In this document: positions 10,555 through 20,615 of the stretch, piece after piece
How the letters are laid out: each line of letters opens with the position of its first letter
Numbering within the stretch: position 1 is the stretch's first letter
From: Pyrenula massariospora
Lineage: Eukaryota > Ascomycota > Eurotiomycetes > Pyrenulales > Pyrenulaceae
NCBI GenBank assembly: GCA_021030905.1
Contig: JAGFMI010000011.1
Span: 1,178,001 to 1,242,000, forward strand
DNA: 64,000 nucleotides
Direction: 5' to 3'
The notes under the pieces: generated by a model
Told to the model about the DNA's origin: nothing
Seen by the model: the letters and a program-made list of their open reading frames with translations, nothing else
Database searches by the model: none
Made by a program: the position numbers and the translations under genes

Positions 10555-12240
10555 ATGGATGCTCCAAACAAAGCCCGCCGACCCCTTCGAGACACAGTCT
10601 ACTCCCGCCGCCAGATCGAAGGACTCATTGCCGATGGGAGGAAGATACTGATAGTCGACGGACGGGTGCTCAAGGTCGATGCCTGGCTTCCCTACCATCC
10701 TGGAGGTGACAAAGCTATCAAACATATGGTAGGAAGAGATGCCACAGATGAAGTCAACGCACTGCATTCTGAAGACGCCCGCCAATTCATGAAGAAATTT
10801 GACATCGGCCGTGTAGACGGGCGTTGGAGCAATTTTTGCCCGCCGATACAGGGCGGAAAGTTTAGGTCATACAGTGGGGACGAATTGGAAGACAAGGACT
10901 GCGAACTTGATGCAAGCTCTTCGAGCAGCACTGCCCCTTCAAGTCCCATTTTCGACGTTACCGATCGAGATCAGGGCCAGCTGAGAAAGAGAAGGGACTC
11001 CGACAATACGTCAATGTCTTCAATATGCTCGGAAGCCTTACCCTCATCGTTCGATTCAAAGCCTTCATTCTTGGATATTCGCACTCAGCAGGAAATACAG
11101 CTCGATGGTGCCAGATACCCTCCACTCGATCCTCTATACCAAGACTCGATCATCATGAAGTATCGCGACCTATATGACCGACTCTTAGCCGATGGCCTCT
11201 TTAACTGCAATTACTATGCGTATGCCGCCGAGTGCGCTCGCTACACACTCCTGTTCGCGCTCTTCGTGACCTTCTTACGCTGCTCCTATTTCATTCCCTC
11301 TGCGATCTGTCTGGGTTTATTCTGGCATCAAATAGCTTTCACCGTCCATGATGCAGGCCACATGGGCATAACCCACAACTTTCAAGTAGACTCGGGAATA
11401 GGTATGTTTTGCGCAAGCTACCTTGGTGGTCTCTCTGTCGGGTGGTGGAAAAGAAATCACAATGTCCACCATATTGTTACGAATTCTACGGAGCATGATC
11501 CCGACATCCAACACATGCCATTCTTCGCTATATCTCATCGCTTTCTCTCCTCCCTCAGCAGTACATACTACGATAAAGTCATGACCTACGACGCCTTTGC
11601 TAGATTCATGATTCGCTTTCAGAACTACCTCTACTATCCAATACTTTGTTTTGGGCGGTTTAATCTCTATGCACAGTCATGGATCTTTCTCATCCAAGGC
11701 CAAGGTCCTCGTAAAGGTCCAGCATGGTGGCATCGCTGGGCTGAGATAGGAGGCCAATTTTTCTTTTGGACCTGGTTCGGATATGGAGTGCTGTATCGCT
11801 CGATCCCATCTACGAAGGAACGGTTCATATTCTTGCTTATCAGCCACGTGATAACGATGCCACTTCACCTCCAGATTACGCTTTCTCATTTCGCGATGTC
11901 TACAGCTGATCTTGGCGTACATGAATCGTTTCCTCAGAAGATGCTACGCACTACGATGGATGTCGCTTGTCCAGCCTGGCTTGACTTCGTCCATGGCGGC
12001 CTTCAATTCCAAGCCATCCATCATCTCTATCCTCGAATGCCGAGGCACAATCTCAGGAAAGCGCAGAAGATGGTCATGGAATTTTGCGAAGAGGTGGGAA
12101 TACCGTACGCGATCTACGGTTTTGTGGACGGGAATAAAGAAGTGATTGGAAAGTTAGGAGATATCGCGAGACAGGCGAAAATTTTCGAAGAATGCAGAAA
12201 AGTCGTGGCGGAAAGAGGCGTTTTTGCTCATGAGCATTGA
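10555..12240 (+). CDS. cytochrome b5-fused sphingolipid desaturase (delta-8 type)
   Basis: One exon, 561 residues. The N-terminus is a cytochrome b5 domain with HPGG (His48) and a second haem His71 in NALHSED. A Ser-rich linker of about 90 residues follows. The C-terminal part is a membrane fatty-acyl desaturase with three histidine boxes: HDAGH (265-269), HNVHH (302-306) and QAIHH near residue 490, where the Q in the last box marks front-end desaturases. Fungal proteins of this layout introduce the delta-8 double bond in the long-chain base of glucosylceramides, in the ER, taking electrons through the fused b5. Hydrophobic segments flank the boxes as expected. No neighbouring sphingolipid gene is present. 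A front-end fatty acid desaturase is the alternative, but the length and motifs fit the sphingolipid group. Confidence 0.88.
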   Translation: MDAPNKARRPLRDTVYSRRQIEGLIADGRKILIVDGRVLKVDAWLPYHPGGDKAIKHMVGRDATDEVNALHSEDARQFMKKFDIGRVDGRWSNFCPPIQGGKFRSYSGDELEDKDCELDASSSSSTAPSSPIFDVTDRDQGQLRKRRDSDNTSMSSICSEALPSSFDSKPSFLDIRTQQEIQLDGARYPPLDPLYQDSIIMKYRDLYDRLLADGLFNCNYYAYAAECARYTLLFALFVTFLRCSYFIPSAICLGLFWHQIAFTVHDAGHMGITHNFQVDSGIGMFCASYLGGLSVGWWKRNHNVHHIVTNSTEHDPDIQHMPFFAISHRFLSSLSSTYYDKVMTYDAFARFMIRFQNYLYYPILCFGRFNLYAQSWIFLIQGQGPRKGPAWWHRWAEIGGQFFFWTWFGYGVLYRSIPSTKERFIFLLISHVITMPLHLQITLSHFAMSTADLGVHESFPQKMLRTTMDVACPAWLDFVHGGLQFQAIHHLYPRMPRHNLRKAQKMVMEFCEEVGIPYAIYGFVDGNKEVIGKLGDIARQAKIFEECRKVVAERGVFAHEH

Positions 12241-12520
12241 TACTATCAGACAACGTTGAGCTGCATTGATGCGAAGAGGTTTTTTTACCCCTTGAGCGGA
12301 TTGACATGACATTGAAAATACTACATAGACCGAGTGCTACGATGAAGTCAGTGGCGCTTTCAATTTTAATGTGCCATGGTGGGCTACTTTGGTCTCACTG
12401 ACTTACCTGGATAGACGTTTCAAATGTGTCTGGCAATGGAAATATAAATATTGCCGGGATTTCATCCCTTCTGCACTATCTACCGATTTAGAGCAAACCT
12501 CTTCACAAAATAGTTAATCT

Positions 12521-13285
12521 TCAGATGGCAATGCCTCCGTCCATCACCACATTCTGCCCTGTTATGCTCCTACTGAGACATAACAACCTTACCTGTTCCG
12601 CTACATCTTCAACAGAAGCTAATCTCTTCAACTTCGTAGTTGCCACCACACCTTTTACCCTCTCCTCCGAAAACTGCTGCCCCCATTCCGTCATCATTAA
12701 TCCCGGGCTAACAGCGTTGACCCTGATCTTCGGCCCACAAATTGTCGCCAGCGACTTCATCAGGTGGATCTGTGCGGCCTTTGTCACAGCATAGGGGAGA
12801 GAGCTCCCACTCGGTCTGACACCAGCCAGGCTCGCAGAAGTCACAAACGAGCCGCCCTCCTCGTTGGCCTCAAGGTGCGGGCGTGCTGCATGGAACAGCC
12901 AGAGGTGCGATTTGACGTTTATCTGAAAGCACTTGTCCCAGTCAGCGTCGACCAGGCCATCATCCAGATCGAAGAAGTTGGTCATCCGCGTCCAACCTTG
13001 GTTGCTGACGACGGCGTCGAGGCGGCCCATTTTGTCCACGGTCTCCTGCACCAGGCGCTGGATCTCGGAGCGCTGGGAGACGTCGGCGCGGATGCTGAGG
13101 AAACGGGGAGTGCTGCTTGTCGTTGAGGACTTGGATAGAGCCTCACATTCACGGATCACTTGGTCGGCCTTTTCGGCGCGTGAAAAGTAGTTGATGACGA
13201 GTCGGAAATCCGGCGCGAGGGCTTTGGCAATGGCAGCCCCAAGCCCGGCTGAGCTGGCGGTGACGAGGGCGACTTTAGACGTCAT
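12521..13285 (-). CDS. short-chain dehydrogenase/reductase (SDR), classical type
   Basis: One exon, 254 residues, the normal length for classical SDRs. The nucleotide-binding motif is TASSAGLG, with Ala in place of the usual first Gly. The structural NNAG motif is replaced by SNQG. The catalytic residues are Ser in VTSAS (about 150-152), Tyr165 and Lys169 in YAVTK. The C-terminus (GQNVVMDGGIAI) is typical of the group that resembles 3-oxoacyl-[ACP] reductases. It is a soluble NAD(P)-dependent oxidoreductase with no targeting signal. It ends convergent to the desaturase, 280 bp away. The substrate cannot be told from sequence. Confidence 0.9.
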   Translation of the reverse strand: MTSKVALVTASSAGLGAAIAKALAPDFRLVINYFSRAEKADQVIRECEALSKSSTTSSTPRFLSIRADVSQRSEIQRLVQETVDKMGRLDAVVSNQGWTRMTNFFDLDDGLVDADWDKCFQINVKSHLWLFHAARPHLEANEEGGSFVTSASLAGVRPSGSSLPYAVTKAAQIHLMKSLATICGPKIRVNAVSPGLMMTEWGQQFSEERVKGVVATTKLKRLASVEDVAEQVRLLCLSRSITGQNVVMDGGIAI

Positions 13286-13802
13286 TGCAAATTATGTGAG
13301 ATTAGAATATAAGGATTAGACAGGCGCAATGTCGAAAGAGGGAACTTTAATGTAGGGGGTTTGGATCTATTAGGAGTCAGGAACGATCTTGTCGTATAAG
13401 AAAAACAGTCCTGGATGGCGGAGTTGTTGAAATAGGAGACACTAGGTAAAGAAGAATTTTCAAACCGTTGATGTACATAGGTTTTTAATGATAAGGCGAG
13501 TTTCTGTCGCAGATCTAGAAATGTTCCTGTTTGAACATGTTGGTCTAGTCAAGTCCTTCACGTTTTCCCCGCGAAGAAGTGCCCGTGTTTTCCCGCAAAT
13601 AATCTCTCGTTGGCGCTTAAGGCTACACCAATACAGCAATGCTCTGGAGAATCGACGCGCTTGTATGGCTATATTTCGATATGTCGGCTTTGTACACTTC
13701 AAAACATTTCTATCATGCTAGAAAGATGGGTGTGTCATGGTTTCGGGATATGTTTTTTAAAAGTGCTTGACGGACTGGTAGCAATCAACGACTCTTAACT
13801 AC
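13286..13802. other. intergenic region, divergent promoters of SDR and HAD genes
   Basis: 517 bp between the SDR start and the HAD hydrolase start. Short open frames only. No recognised element. Confidence 0.3.
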
Positions 13803-14885
13803 ATGGCCGTTGTGCACGGCTTGTTCCCTAGATTTTCGTCCTTCCGCAAGTTGTCAATTTCCATGGCAGGCCGATCGACGCTTGCCCCACGTTATATTCT
13901 ACTTACTCTTGATGCCTTTGGGACCCTTATCCGACCAAGAAAACCTGTCGCCCGTCTTTATCTCTCTGCCGCAAATGATTCAGGCCTGAACGTCGACCAC
14001 ATCTCTGAGCAGGATGTCTTTGCGTCATTCAAGGCTGCCTTCAAAGAGACATACAAATCACATCCTAACTATGGCCGAAGGATGGCAGAAATGACCGCCT
14101 ACAAATGGTGGGGGACTGTTGTCCAAAAGACCTTCACGCCACTAATACCAGTTTCTGCGACTGCTGACGAAAAGAAGGAAGCCTCATCAGCAAAGAAATT
14201 GAATCATGAGCAAGCCACGAAGAGATTGCTTGATGCCGCAGATATGTTGTGGCACCGGTTCTCCGGGCCGGCATATGAGTTTTGTCCCGATGTGCGGCCC
14301 ATGTTTGAGCAGATATCAACTCTAAAGAGACGGCTCGCATTCTCCCAAACTCCAGTGTCCATCGTCGTTGGGGTGCTGACCAACTCTGACCCGAGGATCC
14401 CCGCTATCTTAAACCACCTGGGACTAAAACTCCGGTCAGAAGATGATCTGTTGCAGACGGAAAGTGTTGACCGGGAGCAAACTAGCGAACGGATGACAAA
14501 GCCACATCAGGACTTCGACATCGACTTTGTACTTACAAGCTACGATGCAGGTATGGAGAAGCCTGACCGGGCGATATTCGACCGCGCCGCCCTGCTCGGC
14601 GAAAGAGCTTACCATTTGCTATCTACGTCAGGCGAAAGCGGATCACAGCCAGAAGTAGCGGGGCATTCACGATCGGACATCTATCTCATACACGTCGGAG
14701 ACGACCCAAACACGGATGTTGGAGGTGCTCTGGCGGCTGGATGGGATGCTGTACTGCTGCAGAGGTCCGGAGAATCGGATGCAGACTACAATTGGCGTCT
14801 GGAAAAGAACGAGAAGTTAAATGCGAGAGTGATTGGAAGCTTGGAAGAGCTGGGTGGTATGCTTCAGGAGCTTATTGCTACATGA
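13803..14885 (+). CDS. HAD-superfamily hydrolase, HDHD3-like
   Basis: One exon, 360 residues from the first ATG; a second in-frame ATG at 13863 (residue 21) may be the real start, because the first 20 residues look either untranslated or like a weak organelle signal. HAD motif I is LDAFGT with nucleophile Asp37; the second Asp of DxDxT is Phe, as in dehalogenase-type and HDHD3-type members. Motif II is the Ser/Asp region in VLTNSDPR, motif III the Lys in EKPDRAIF, and motif IV is HVGDDPNTDVGGA. A helical cap domain lies between motifs I and II. It probably acts on a small phosphorylated or halogenated molecule in the cytosol; the substrate is unknown. Confidence 0.85.
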   Translation: MAVVHGLFPRFSSFRKLSISMAGRSTLAPRYILLTLDAFGTLIRPRKPVARLYLSAANDSGLNVDHISEQDVFASFKAAFKETYKSHPNYGRRMAEMTAYKWWGTVVQKTFTPLIPVSATADEKKEASSAKKLNHEQATKRLLDAADMLWHRFSGPAYEFCPDVRPMFEQISTLKRRLAFSQTPVSIVVGVLTNSDPRIPAILNHLGLKLRSEDDLLQTESVDREQTSERMTKPHQDFDIDFVLTSYDAGMEKPDRAIFDRAALLGERAYHLLSTSGESGSQPEVAGHSRSDIYLIHVGDDPNTDVGGALAAGWDAVLLQRSGESDADYNWRLEKNEKLNARVIGSLEELGGMLQELIAT

Positions 14886-15175
14886 AATCCTCATAACATT
14901 CAGCTTCACGGATAACCACAATAACACTAGTCGATCAGACAACTGCAATTACGTACGCGCTCCGATGTAAAGGACTTTCATGAGTACCAGAAGAGTTCCA
15001 AATATTTGACACAAACATTGATCTCCCAATCCTAGCTCCAGTCGCGCACTTTTTATATGCGAATATGCAAGAACAAATCTTTGCTAGATTTGAAACGTCA
15101 TTCCGAATAAGTCCACATGGTCGGGTAAAAGGACTCCTAACTCCTCGCTGCCAAGACCCGAGGGATAGTAATCGA

Positions 15176-18031
15176 TTAATTTCCTCCTTTTGACGCCTTG
15201 CCAAGGTCGTTCATCAACTGACAGAGATTCTCAACTAACGGTGGCGCTCTTTCCTGCTTCCAGTTCTTTGCCAGAATCTCTCTTACCGTATCCATCAACT
15301 CAGCCGGATCATCTAAGGACGCGCCACGCGCATGACCATTCAGATTCCCTCCAAGACATGGCCTGAAATGATGGTCATTGATCCAGTCCTGCAAACCAGG
15401 AGTTTCGTCACGGTCAAGATAGAGGTCAGGAGGGCTGACACCGTGTATCGAGGTTGAACCATTCGCCATCCGGTGATCTTGGTTCATGCTGCGACTTACA
15501 ATTCCGAAGGACCAAAATGCTAAGCTTGCATGATATACAGCTATGGCATAGAAGTCACGCAGTGTGTTGAGCCGGAAGCTTCGAGCTGCTCGGATGACTT
15601 GCCCGGCATGCCAGACTGCTTGCTTTGAGTGAGGGGACTCGATCCAGTCACGGGCTGATCTGGCTGCTTGCAACGCTTCTCGCCGGTTCTCTTTTCCAGC
15701 GTACAGCTGGAGCTCGTCGAAAGACAAGAATAGATGCATGTTGATACATTCCAGTACGAGACGGACTTCTGGAGCCATCGCAGGTGTACTAGAGTGCATG
15801 CGAAAGTTTTGCACTGCAACGCATATCTCTTTGTGCCGAGATGAGAGGACGAGATCGCTCCAAGGGCCATTCTGGTTGGAGGATATCGTGTTGAGCTGTC
15901 GGTGTTCCCAGATGAGGGCCCATAATGCGTGCAGAACAATCAATCGAGATAGTTGGATATCAATATGGTTGGCGTAGTCGGACAGCAGGGACATATCTTG
16001 CAAGACCTCTGGCAGACTCGGCAGGCGTTCAGGAAAGCTGGGATCCGCCCGTTGTGGCGGTTCTCTACCAAGCCGCTTTCTCTTCCAAGTAATTGCGTCA
16101 GGTGCCTGCCACACCTCTGAAGTGCATGGGAGGGGTAAAGAAAGCTCGGCGTATGATACGAGAGGATTGACATTGAGCGTGATAGAGGATTGGGCATCGT
16201 GTAAGAAAGCATGAAAACTCAAGCTAGAACGGTTTAGTGCGCCTCAAGTTGAAGGATTGCGAATGTCTCACCGTTTTCTCGATTCTTGTTCAACCCATGC
16301 CCGCCACTTTTTCTCCAGTGCTGGTCCTTCATCCTCCGGAAGAGGCATGATTAGACAGCCAATGGAACGTCTGAATCTGCGAGCTCTCCGGAGCATTGTA
16401 ACACCTGGTTGGAACAGGCTTTCAGCCAATTCGACCTTGCGTTTCCCACCACTCCACAATCGCACATCTAGCTGCAGAAAATAGGCTTGATTAAACTCAA
16501 CCATACGAGCTCTCTGATTATTCTCTTCTAACCTGAGCGGGATGGCATTGCGCAGGGATTCCTGCAAGGCATAGCCCAGCTTCTGAACAACTGAAGAGTT
16601 CGTGCGGATGGCTCCTGCGCCGGCAATGGCAGTGACTAGTTCTGGCCGGGTGTCATTGGGACAGAAAGTTGATAGGTGTAGCCAGTTGTCTATTTGTAGC
16701 ATATGCCGGTCGAAGAACAACTGAATCAGATTGTCAAAGAACTCGAAAGAGGGAAACGAAGAAACGACGCGGTTTACACTCTCTGGGCGACAAACTTCCA
16801 GCACTAGGGCAAGTACGTTATCACGAGAGCTAAGAGAAAGCGGAGTTTTCACGATCCTTCGGTCGCAGAGGCGTCGTGTCTCGGCGTTGCCATCAACATG
16901 ATCTGGCAATGACAGATTGCCCTCTTCTGAATATCCGTGATCTTGTTCTGTTGGCTCCCAACCAGCAAGCGATGATCTCTGAAATGCCTTAGCGCCCAAC
17001 GCGATAGAGGAACTCTGGTAGCCATTTGCCCGTCTGCCTCTCGCCGGTGAGGAAGCTGGGGCAAAATTGAATCTGTAATTCTCTGTACTGAACGGGTCAA
17101 TGTTCGGAAAGTCAAGTCCATCATGGGAATCAGTAACCGAGTTTGGCTCAGCCCCGTAGTCCATGAAACCTTGAGGAGTAAATGAAGAGCTCATGTACTG
17201 TGGATAACTTTGGTTTAGACCGAACTCACGGAAGAATCCGGGGTAGAAGTTGCCCTCAAGCTCGAGCACGCTATCACTGCTAGGCGGGCCATTGAGATTC
17301 GGATCTATCGCAAGATGCGCAAAGGTCTCTGGAGGTCCCGACTGAACCATGTGTATTCTGTCAGTCAAATGAGGCGTCAGTGTGATCGGTGTGTTGGTGT
17401 CTGCCGTCGAGGAGGCCGCTGGGGTCTTTTGTCCTTCTTCCGCCGCGCCAGTGTTTTCATCTTCGGCCGGGGAGTATTCGCATATCAAACCCTTTTGTTG
17501 ACACCTCTTACAGGGTTTCGTCTCGGCGCATTTAAGCTTCGAGCTGGCGCAGGCCTTGCAAGCTTGCGTCACCCTACTGGAGGATGGTGGCTGAATGATG
17601 CGACGCTTTTTGGCGGCAGGTTCACGGTTGCGATCCTCGCTATGAGCGGCAGCGTGTCTCTTGACCAAATCAGGACGGGCAAACCCCTTCTGACATATTG
17701 GGCACACATATGGCTTCTCTTGTGTGTGCGAGCGCACATGGCGGATCAAATGGTCAGCGCGCGTGTAGGACTTCTTACAGAATCCGCATTGGAATGCGCC
17801 TGGGTCAGGCCCGGTCCCTGGAGGTCGTTGCTGTGAGGAATCCGCCGCATCAAGTACCTGAGAGTCAGTACCTTGAGGCTGAGGCTTGCTGGTCTGCGCA
17901 GCCGCGCCTGCGAGGCTCAAAAGACTCCCAGCGGCTTCATGGCTCGGTGGCTCGCGGTTGGAGAAGTGCGGAATTGGAGGAAGAACAGAGGGCGGGCTCG
18001 GGTTTGGATTGATCTCCCACACGGTGGACAT
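15176..18031 (-). CDS. C2H2 + Zn2Cys6 transcription factor with fungal-specific middle homology region
   Basis: Two exons, 18031-16272 and 16223-15176, with a 48 bp intron (branch CACTAAAC); 935 residues. Two C2H2 fingers lie at about residues 80-102 and 108-130, followed by a basic patch KKRR and a Zn2Cys6 cluster at about 158-184 (CKACASSKLKC, then CKRC and C). The rest resembles the fungal_trans/middle homology region found in pathway-specific regulators. Having both zinc domain types is a recognised but minority layout. The gene is divergent from the ring-opening dioxygenase with 868 bp between starts, so it may control that gene or the accessory block to its right (inference). A 173-codon antisense frame at 17315-17836 is a shadow. 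Confidence 0.88.
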
Positions 18032-18899
18032 GACTGAGGTTGTCGATTTAGGCGGTCCGCATTGCCCGAATAGACGCCATGGTCTTCGACTGTCTCGACA
18101 TTCGAGCCGTGGTCAAGTATAGGTAGATGGAGGAGGTGGGCCGCGCATGAGGGTTTTGGAGTTTGCGCAGCAGTGACGCGGCCCGCCGTTCAATTGACCC
18201 CGCCAAGCCTCCCCCCTCAATGGCACGAGTCAGAACGAGACACAAACGTCAATCAATCTCTTTCGACCGGAGCAAAATCGTTACTTGCTTGCTCTCTACG
18301 AGGTTCCCCTGGGTTTTACGCCTTGCACTCCCGGGGACCGCCGTCACGATGGTCTGCAGCACGATACAGTATTGACATTCGCATTCTGGCTTGAGAACAA
18401 GGCTTGCCATGCTCAACGCCCGCGCTAATTAGACAGAGGAGAGATCTCACAGAGCTATCTACACTGCTACAACTAGTAAAGTCATTCATAAATTTATCAC
18501 TTTACACAGTCACGCACATGGAGCTCCTAAGTTCTCCTCCACACCTGTCTGGACCCCTGCTGTCGATCTATGATCAAGAAATGGTGGGGCCGATGAATGT
18601 GGAGGAGCAGCGGAGAAAAACAGGACTCGGTGTGGAGAGACGTGGGTTGAGTTTGTGACGAGGCTTTCAAAGTTACACCTAAGATCGGTAGTCCGATGAG
18701 CCCAGCATACCGGTCTCAAGTGCGACCCTCCTCGAGTGTCAACAATAGCTATCAATGATGTCTAAACGACCGCTGAAGAGGTAAACTGGACATTTAGAGT
18801 CCGATGAGGGTCTTTCGTTGTCATCCTAAGGAACGCGAAAATGCAGGCTTTGTAACTCCGATTTGAAGTCACGGACGAAGAGCTTCTGCTTTGGAAATC
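18032..18899. promoter_or_regulatory. divergent promoter region between transcription factor and dioxygenase
   Basis: 868 bp with no convincing coding sequence, though short open frames occur on both strands. It holds the promoters of both flanking genes. I did not find paired CGG triplets that I would defend as the regulator's own site. Confidence 0.4.
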
Positions 18900-19778
18900 A
18901 TGGCTGGCCTAACACCAGTGCATTTCTTCTCCCATGGCTCGACCATGATGCTGGGCGAGCAGTCTGAATCGGCTGATTACTGGAAGAAATGTGGTGACGA
19001 CGCATCAGCTCACAACATCAAAGGAGTCATCATGATGGGAGCGCACTGGGACTGTCTGGGATCAAAAATCGAAGTCGCCATGAATCCTAACCCTGGCAAG
19101 TCCCCCGTCGCATATGTCCACGCCAGCAAATACGCGGATTACAAGCTGAACCCCGACCTCAAGACCGGCGCACGATGCATTGAAATGCTCAAAGCTGAAG
19201 GCTTTAATTGTTCTGGGAACGCGACTTTTGACTGGATCCACGACACGTACCTCATCCTCATTAGGATGTTCCCCAACGGCTGTCCCCCAACAACTATCGT
19301 CTCTGCAAACGCTCGCTTCGATCCACACTTTCACCTCAAGATTGGGAGCGCTCTCCGTCCGCTGCGCCACGAGAATTACCTAATCATTGGGACTGGTGGG
19401 GCCGTCCACAACCTCTATAGGAACATCTGGTGGCCTATGCTCAAGTACAGGGACAACTTTGCTCAGCCGACACCGCCAGAAGACTGGGCTCTGGAGTTTC
19501 GACAAAGTGTTGAAGATGTCATCACAAAGAACGGGGGAGGGCCGGGTCTACGCCGTGGCCTGACCAGGTTGATGAAGCATCCAAACTTCAGAGATGCGCA
19601 CGGCACGGATGATCACTACATGGCGGCTTGCTTCGTAGCTGGTGCAGCGGGCGATGAAGAAGACGTGGGGAGCGAAGGCAAGTTGGCGGCTGAAACCTGG
19701 GAGCTGACCAATATGTGCAACAGCCAGTTTACGATTGGTGGATGGGGCCAGAAAGCTGCAGTCAGCGCGGCAGCTTGA
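18900..19778 (+). CDS. extradiol ring-opening dioxygenase, DODA/LigB type
   Basis: One exon, 292 residues from the ATG at 18900 (a frame beginning at TTG 18891 is three codons longer but has no ATG). The LigB-fold metal ligands are placed as expected: His12 in FSHGST and His49 in GAHWD. Conserved His114 in WIHDTY and His170 in GTGGAVHNL are also present. Members cleave catechol-like rings between or beside hydroxyls using a non-haem metal; the plant and fungal members act on L-DOPA (4,5-cleavage) or related catechols. The protein is soluble. Its place beside a regulator and near an FAD monooxygenase suggests aromatic metabolism. Its stop codon lies inside a 19 bp tandem duplication. The exact substrate is unknown. 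Confidence 0.85.
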   Translation: MAGLTPVHFFSHGSTMMLGEQSESADYWKKCGDDASAHNIKGVIMMGAHWDCLGSKIEVAMNPNPGKSPVAYVHASKYADYKLNPDLKTGARCIEMLKAEGFNCSGNATFDWIHDTYLILIRMFPNGCPPTTIVSANARFDPHFHLKIGSALRPLRHENYLIIGTGGAVHNLYRNIWWPMLKYRDNFAQPTPPEDWALEFRQSVEDVITKNGGGPGLRRGLTRLMKHPNFRDAHGTDDHYMAACFVAGAAGDEEDVGSEGKLAAETWELTNMCNSQFTIGGWGQKAAVSAAA

Positions 19779-19814
19779 TCAAAGCACGATAGCTTGATCA
19801 AAGCACGATAGCTT
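19772..19814 (+). repeat. 19 bp tandem duplication over the dioxygenase stop codon
   Basis: The unit AGCTTGATCAAAGCACGAT occurs at 19772-19790 and again without change at 19791-19809, then AGCTT starts a third copy. The TGA stop at 19776-19778 is in the first unit. Confidence 0.9.
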
Positions 19815-20006
19815 GACTGGCTGCTTATCTGGGGAGGCATTGGTTCTCAAAGTGCGTCATGGCGCTATGGAGATGCTTAGGATGGAGACAAGAAGCACAA
19901 GACTTCTTACAAATTGCATAAGGATCACAGCACAGATATGCGATATGTTTTGAATAGCAATGTCACTGACGGTTTTTATTCATTCTTCAATGACTGCGTC
20001 TTGAAT

Positions 20007-20615
20007 CTAGTGGTGCGCACCAGTCAGACGATTGGAAACGTCACTGACATAGCTGTTTGTTGCTCCGCCACCACTGCTGAGGTTATTTTTGTCCAGGCTA
20101 CCTGAATTATAAAGCCTCAGAGCCCAGTAAATGTGCTCGGCCGTGTCACCGCCGCCGACCGACTGAAGGTTGCCCTTGAAATGTTTGGTTCCAGCCTCAA
20201 TCATGTCGGTTATGTCTTTCTGTTGTAAAATGTCAGTAAGATATCATGTTCAAGTTGGATGTCGGTCTCGCCGTACCGCAGGCAATCCATGCTTCCCTGG
20301 GAACCCAGGGGACTCCGCAGCCTGCATCAGGCCAGCGGAGTGACTCCCGTCTGGGGCAGTAGTGGTAATGACACCGACGTTGCCGCTGCTTTCCTGCATA
20401 ATGATACAGATGATGACACGCGGCTCAATGCCATGTGCAGCGCCGGCTTTCTGGCAGGCTTCCTTGATGTTTGAGATATCCCCGGGCGTGTCTCCGGCTG
20501 CGTGCATTTCATTCTTGTTGACATCGAAGATATGATCAAAGTCTTTCCACGCGCTCTTGGGCGGGAAGTTGGAGGCTGGGCCGCTGTGAAGAGGTCCGAT
20601 AGGCATTTTGTTCAA
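20007..20615 (-). CDS. GH23 / lytic-transglycosylase-like muramidase
   Basis: Two exons, 20615-20277 and 20219-20007, with a 57 bp intron; 183 residues. The core is IIMQESSGNVGV with the catalytic Glu at about residue 75, then SHSAGLMQA and, after the splice, GTKHFKGNL and a tail with YNSG and YVSDVSNRL. This is the lysozyme-like fold of lytic transglycosylases (GH23, SLT domain), which cut the MurNAc-GlcNAc bond of bacterial peptidoglycan. A small set of fungal proteins with this layout is known. There is no N-terminal signal peptide, so export would need another route or the enzyme works inside the cell. Bacterial origin by transfer is plausible, but the spliceosomal intron shows long residence. 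Fold call fairly sure; activity inferred. Confidence 0.75.

Noticed and set aside
17315-17836. 173-codon frame antisense to the zinc-finger regulator
   Set aside because: Overlaps the conserved zinc-finger exon on the other strand; the motifs fix the coding strand.
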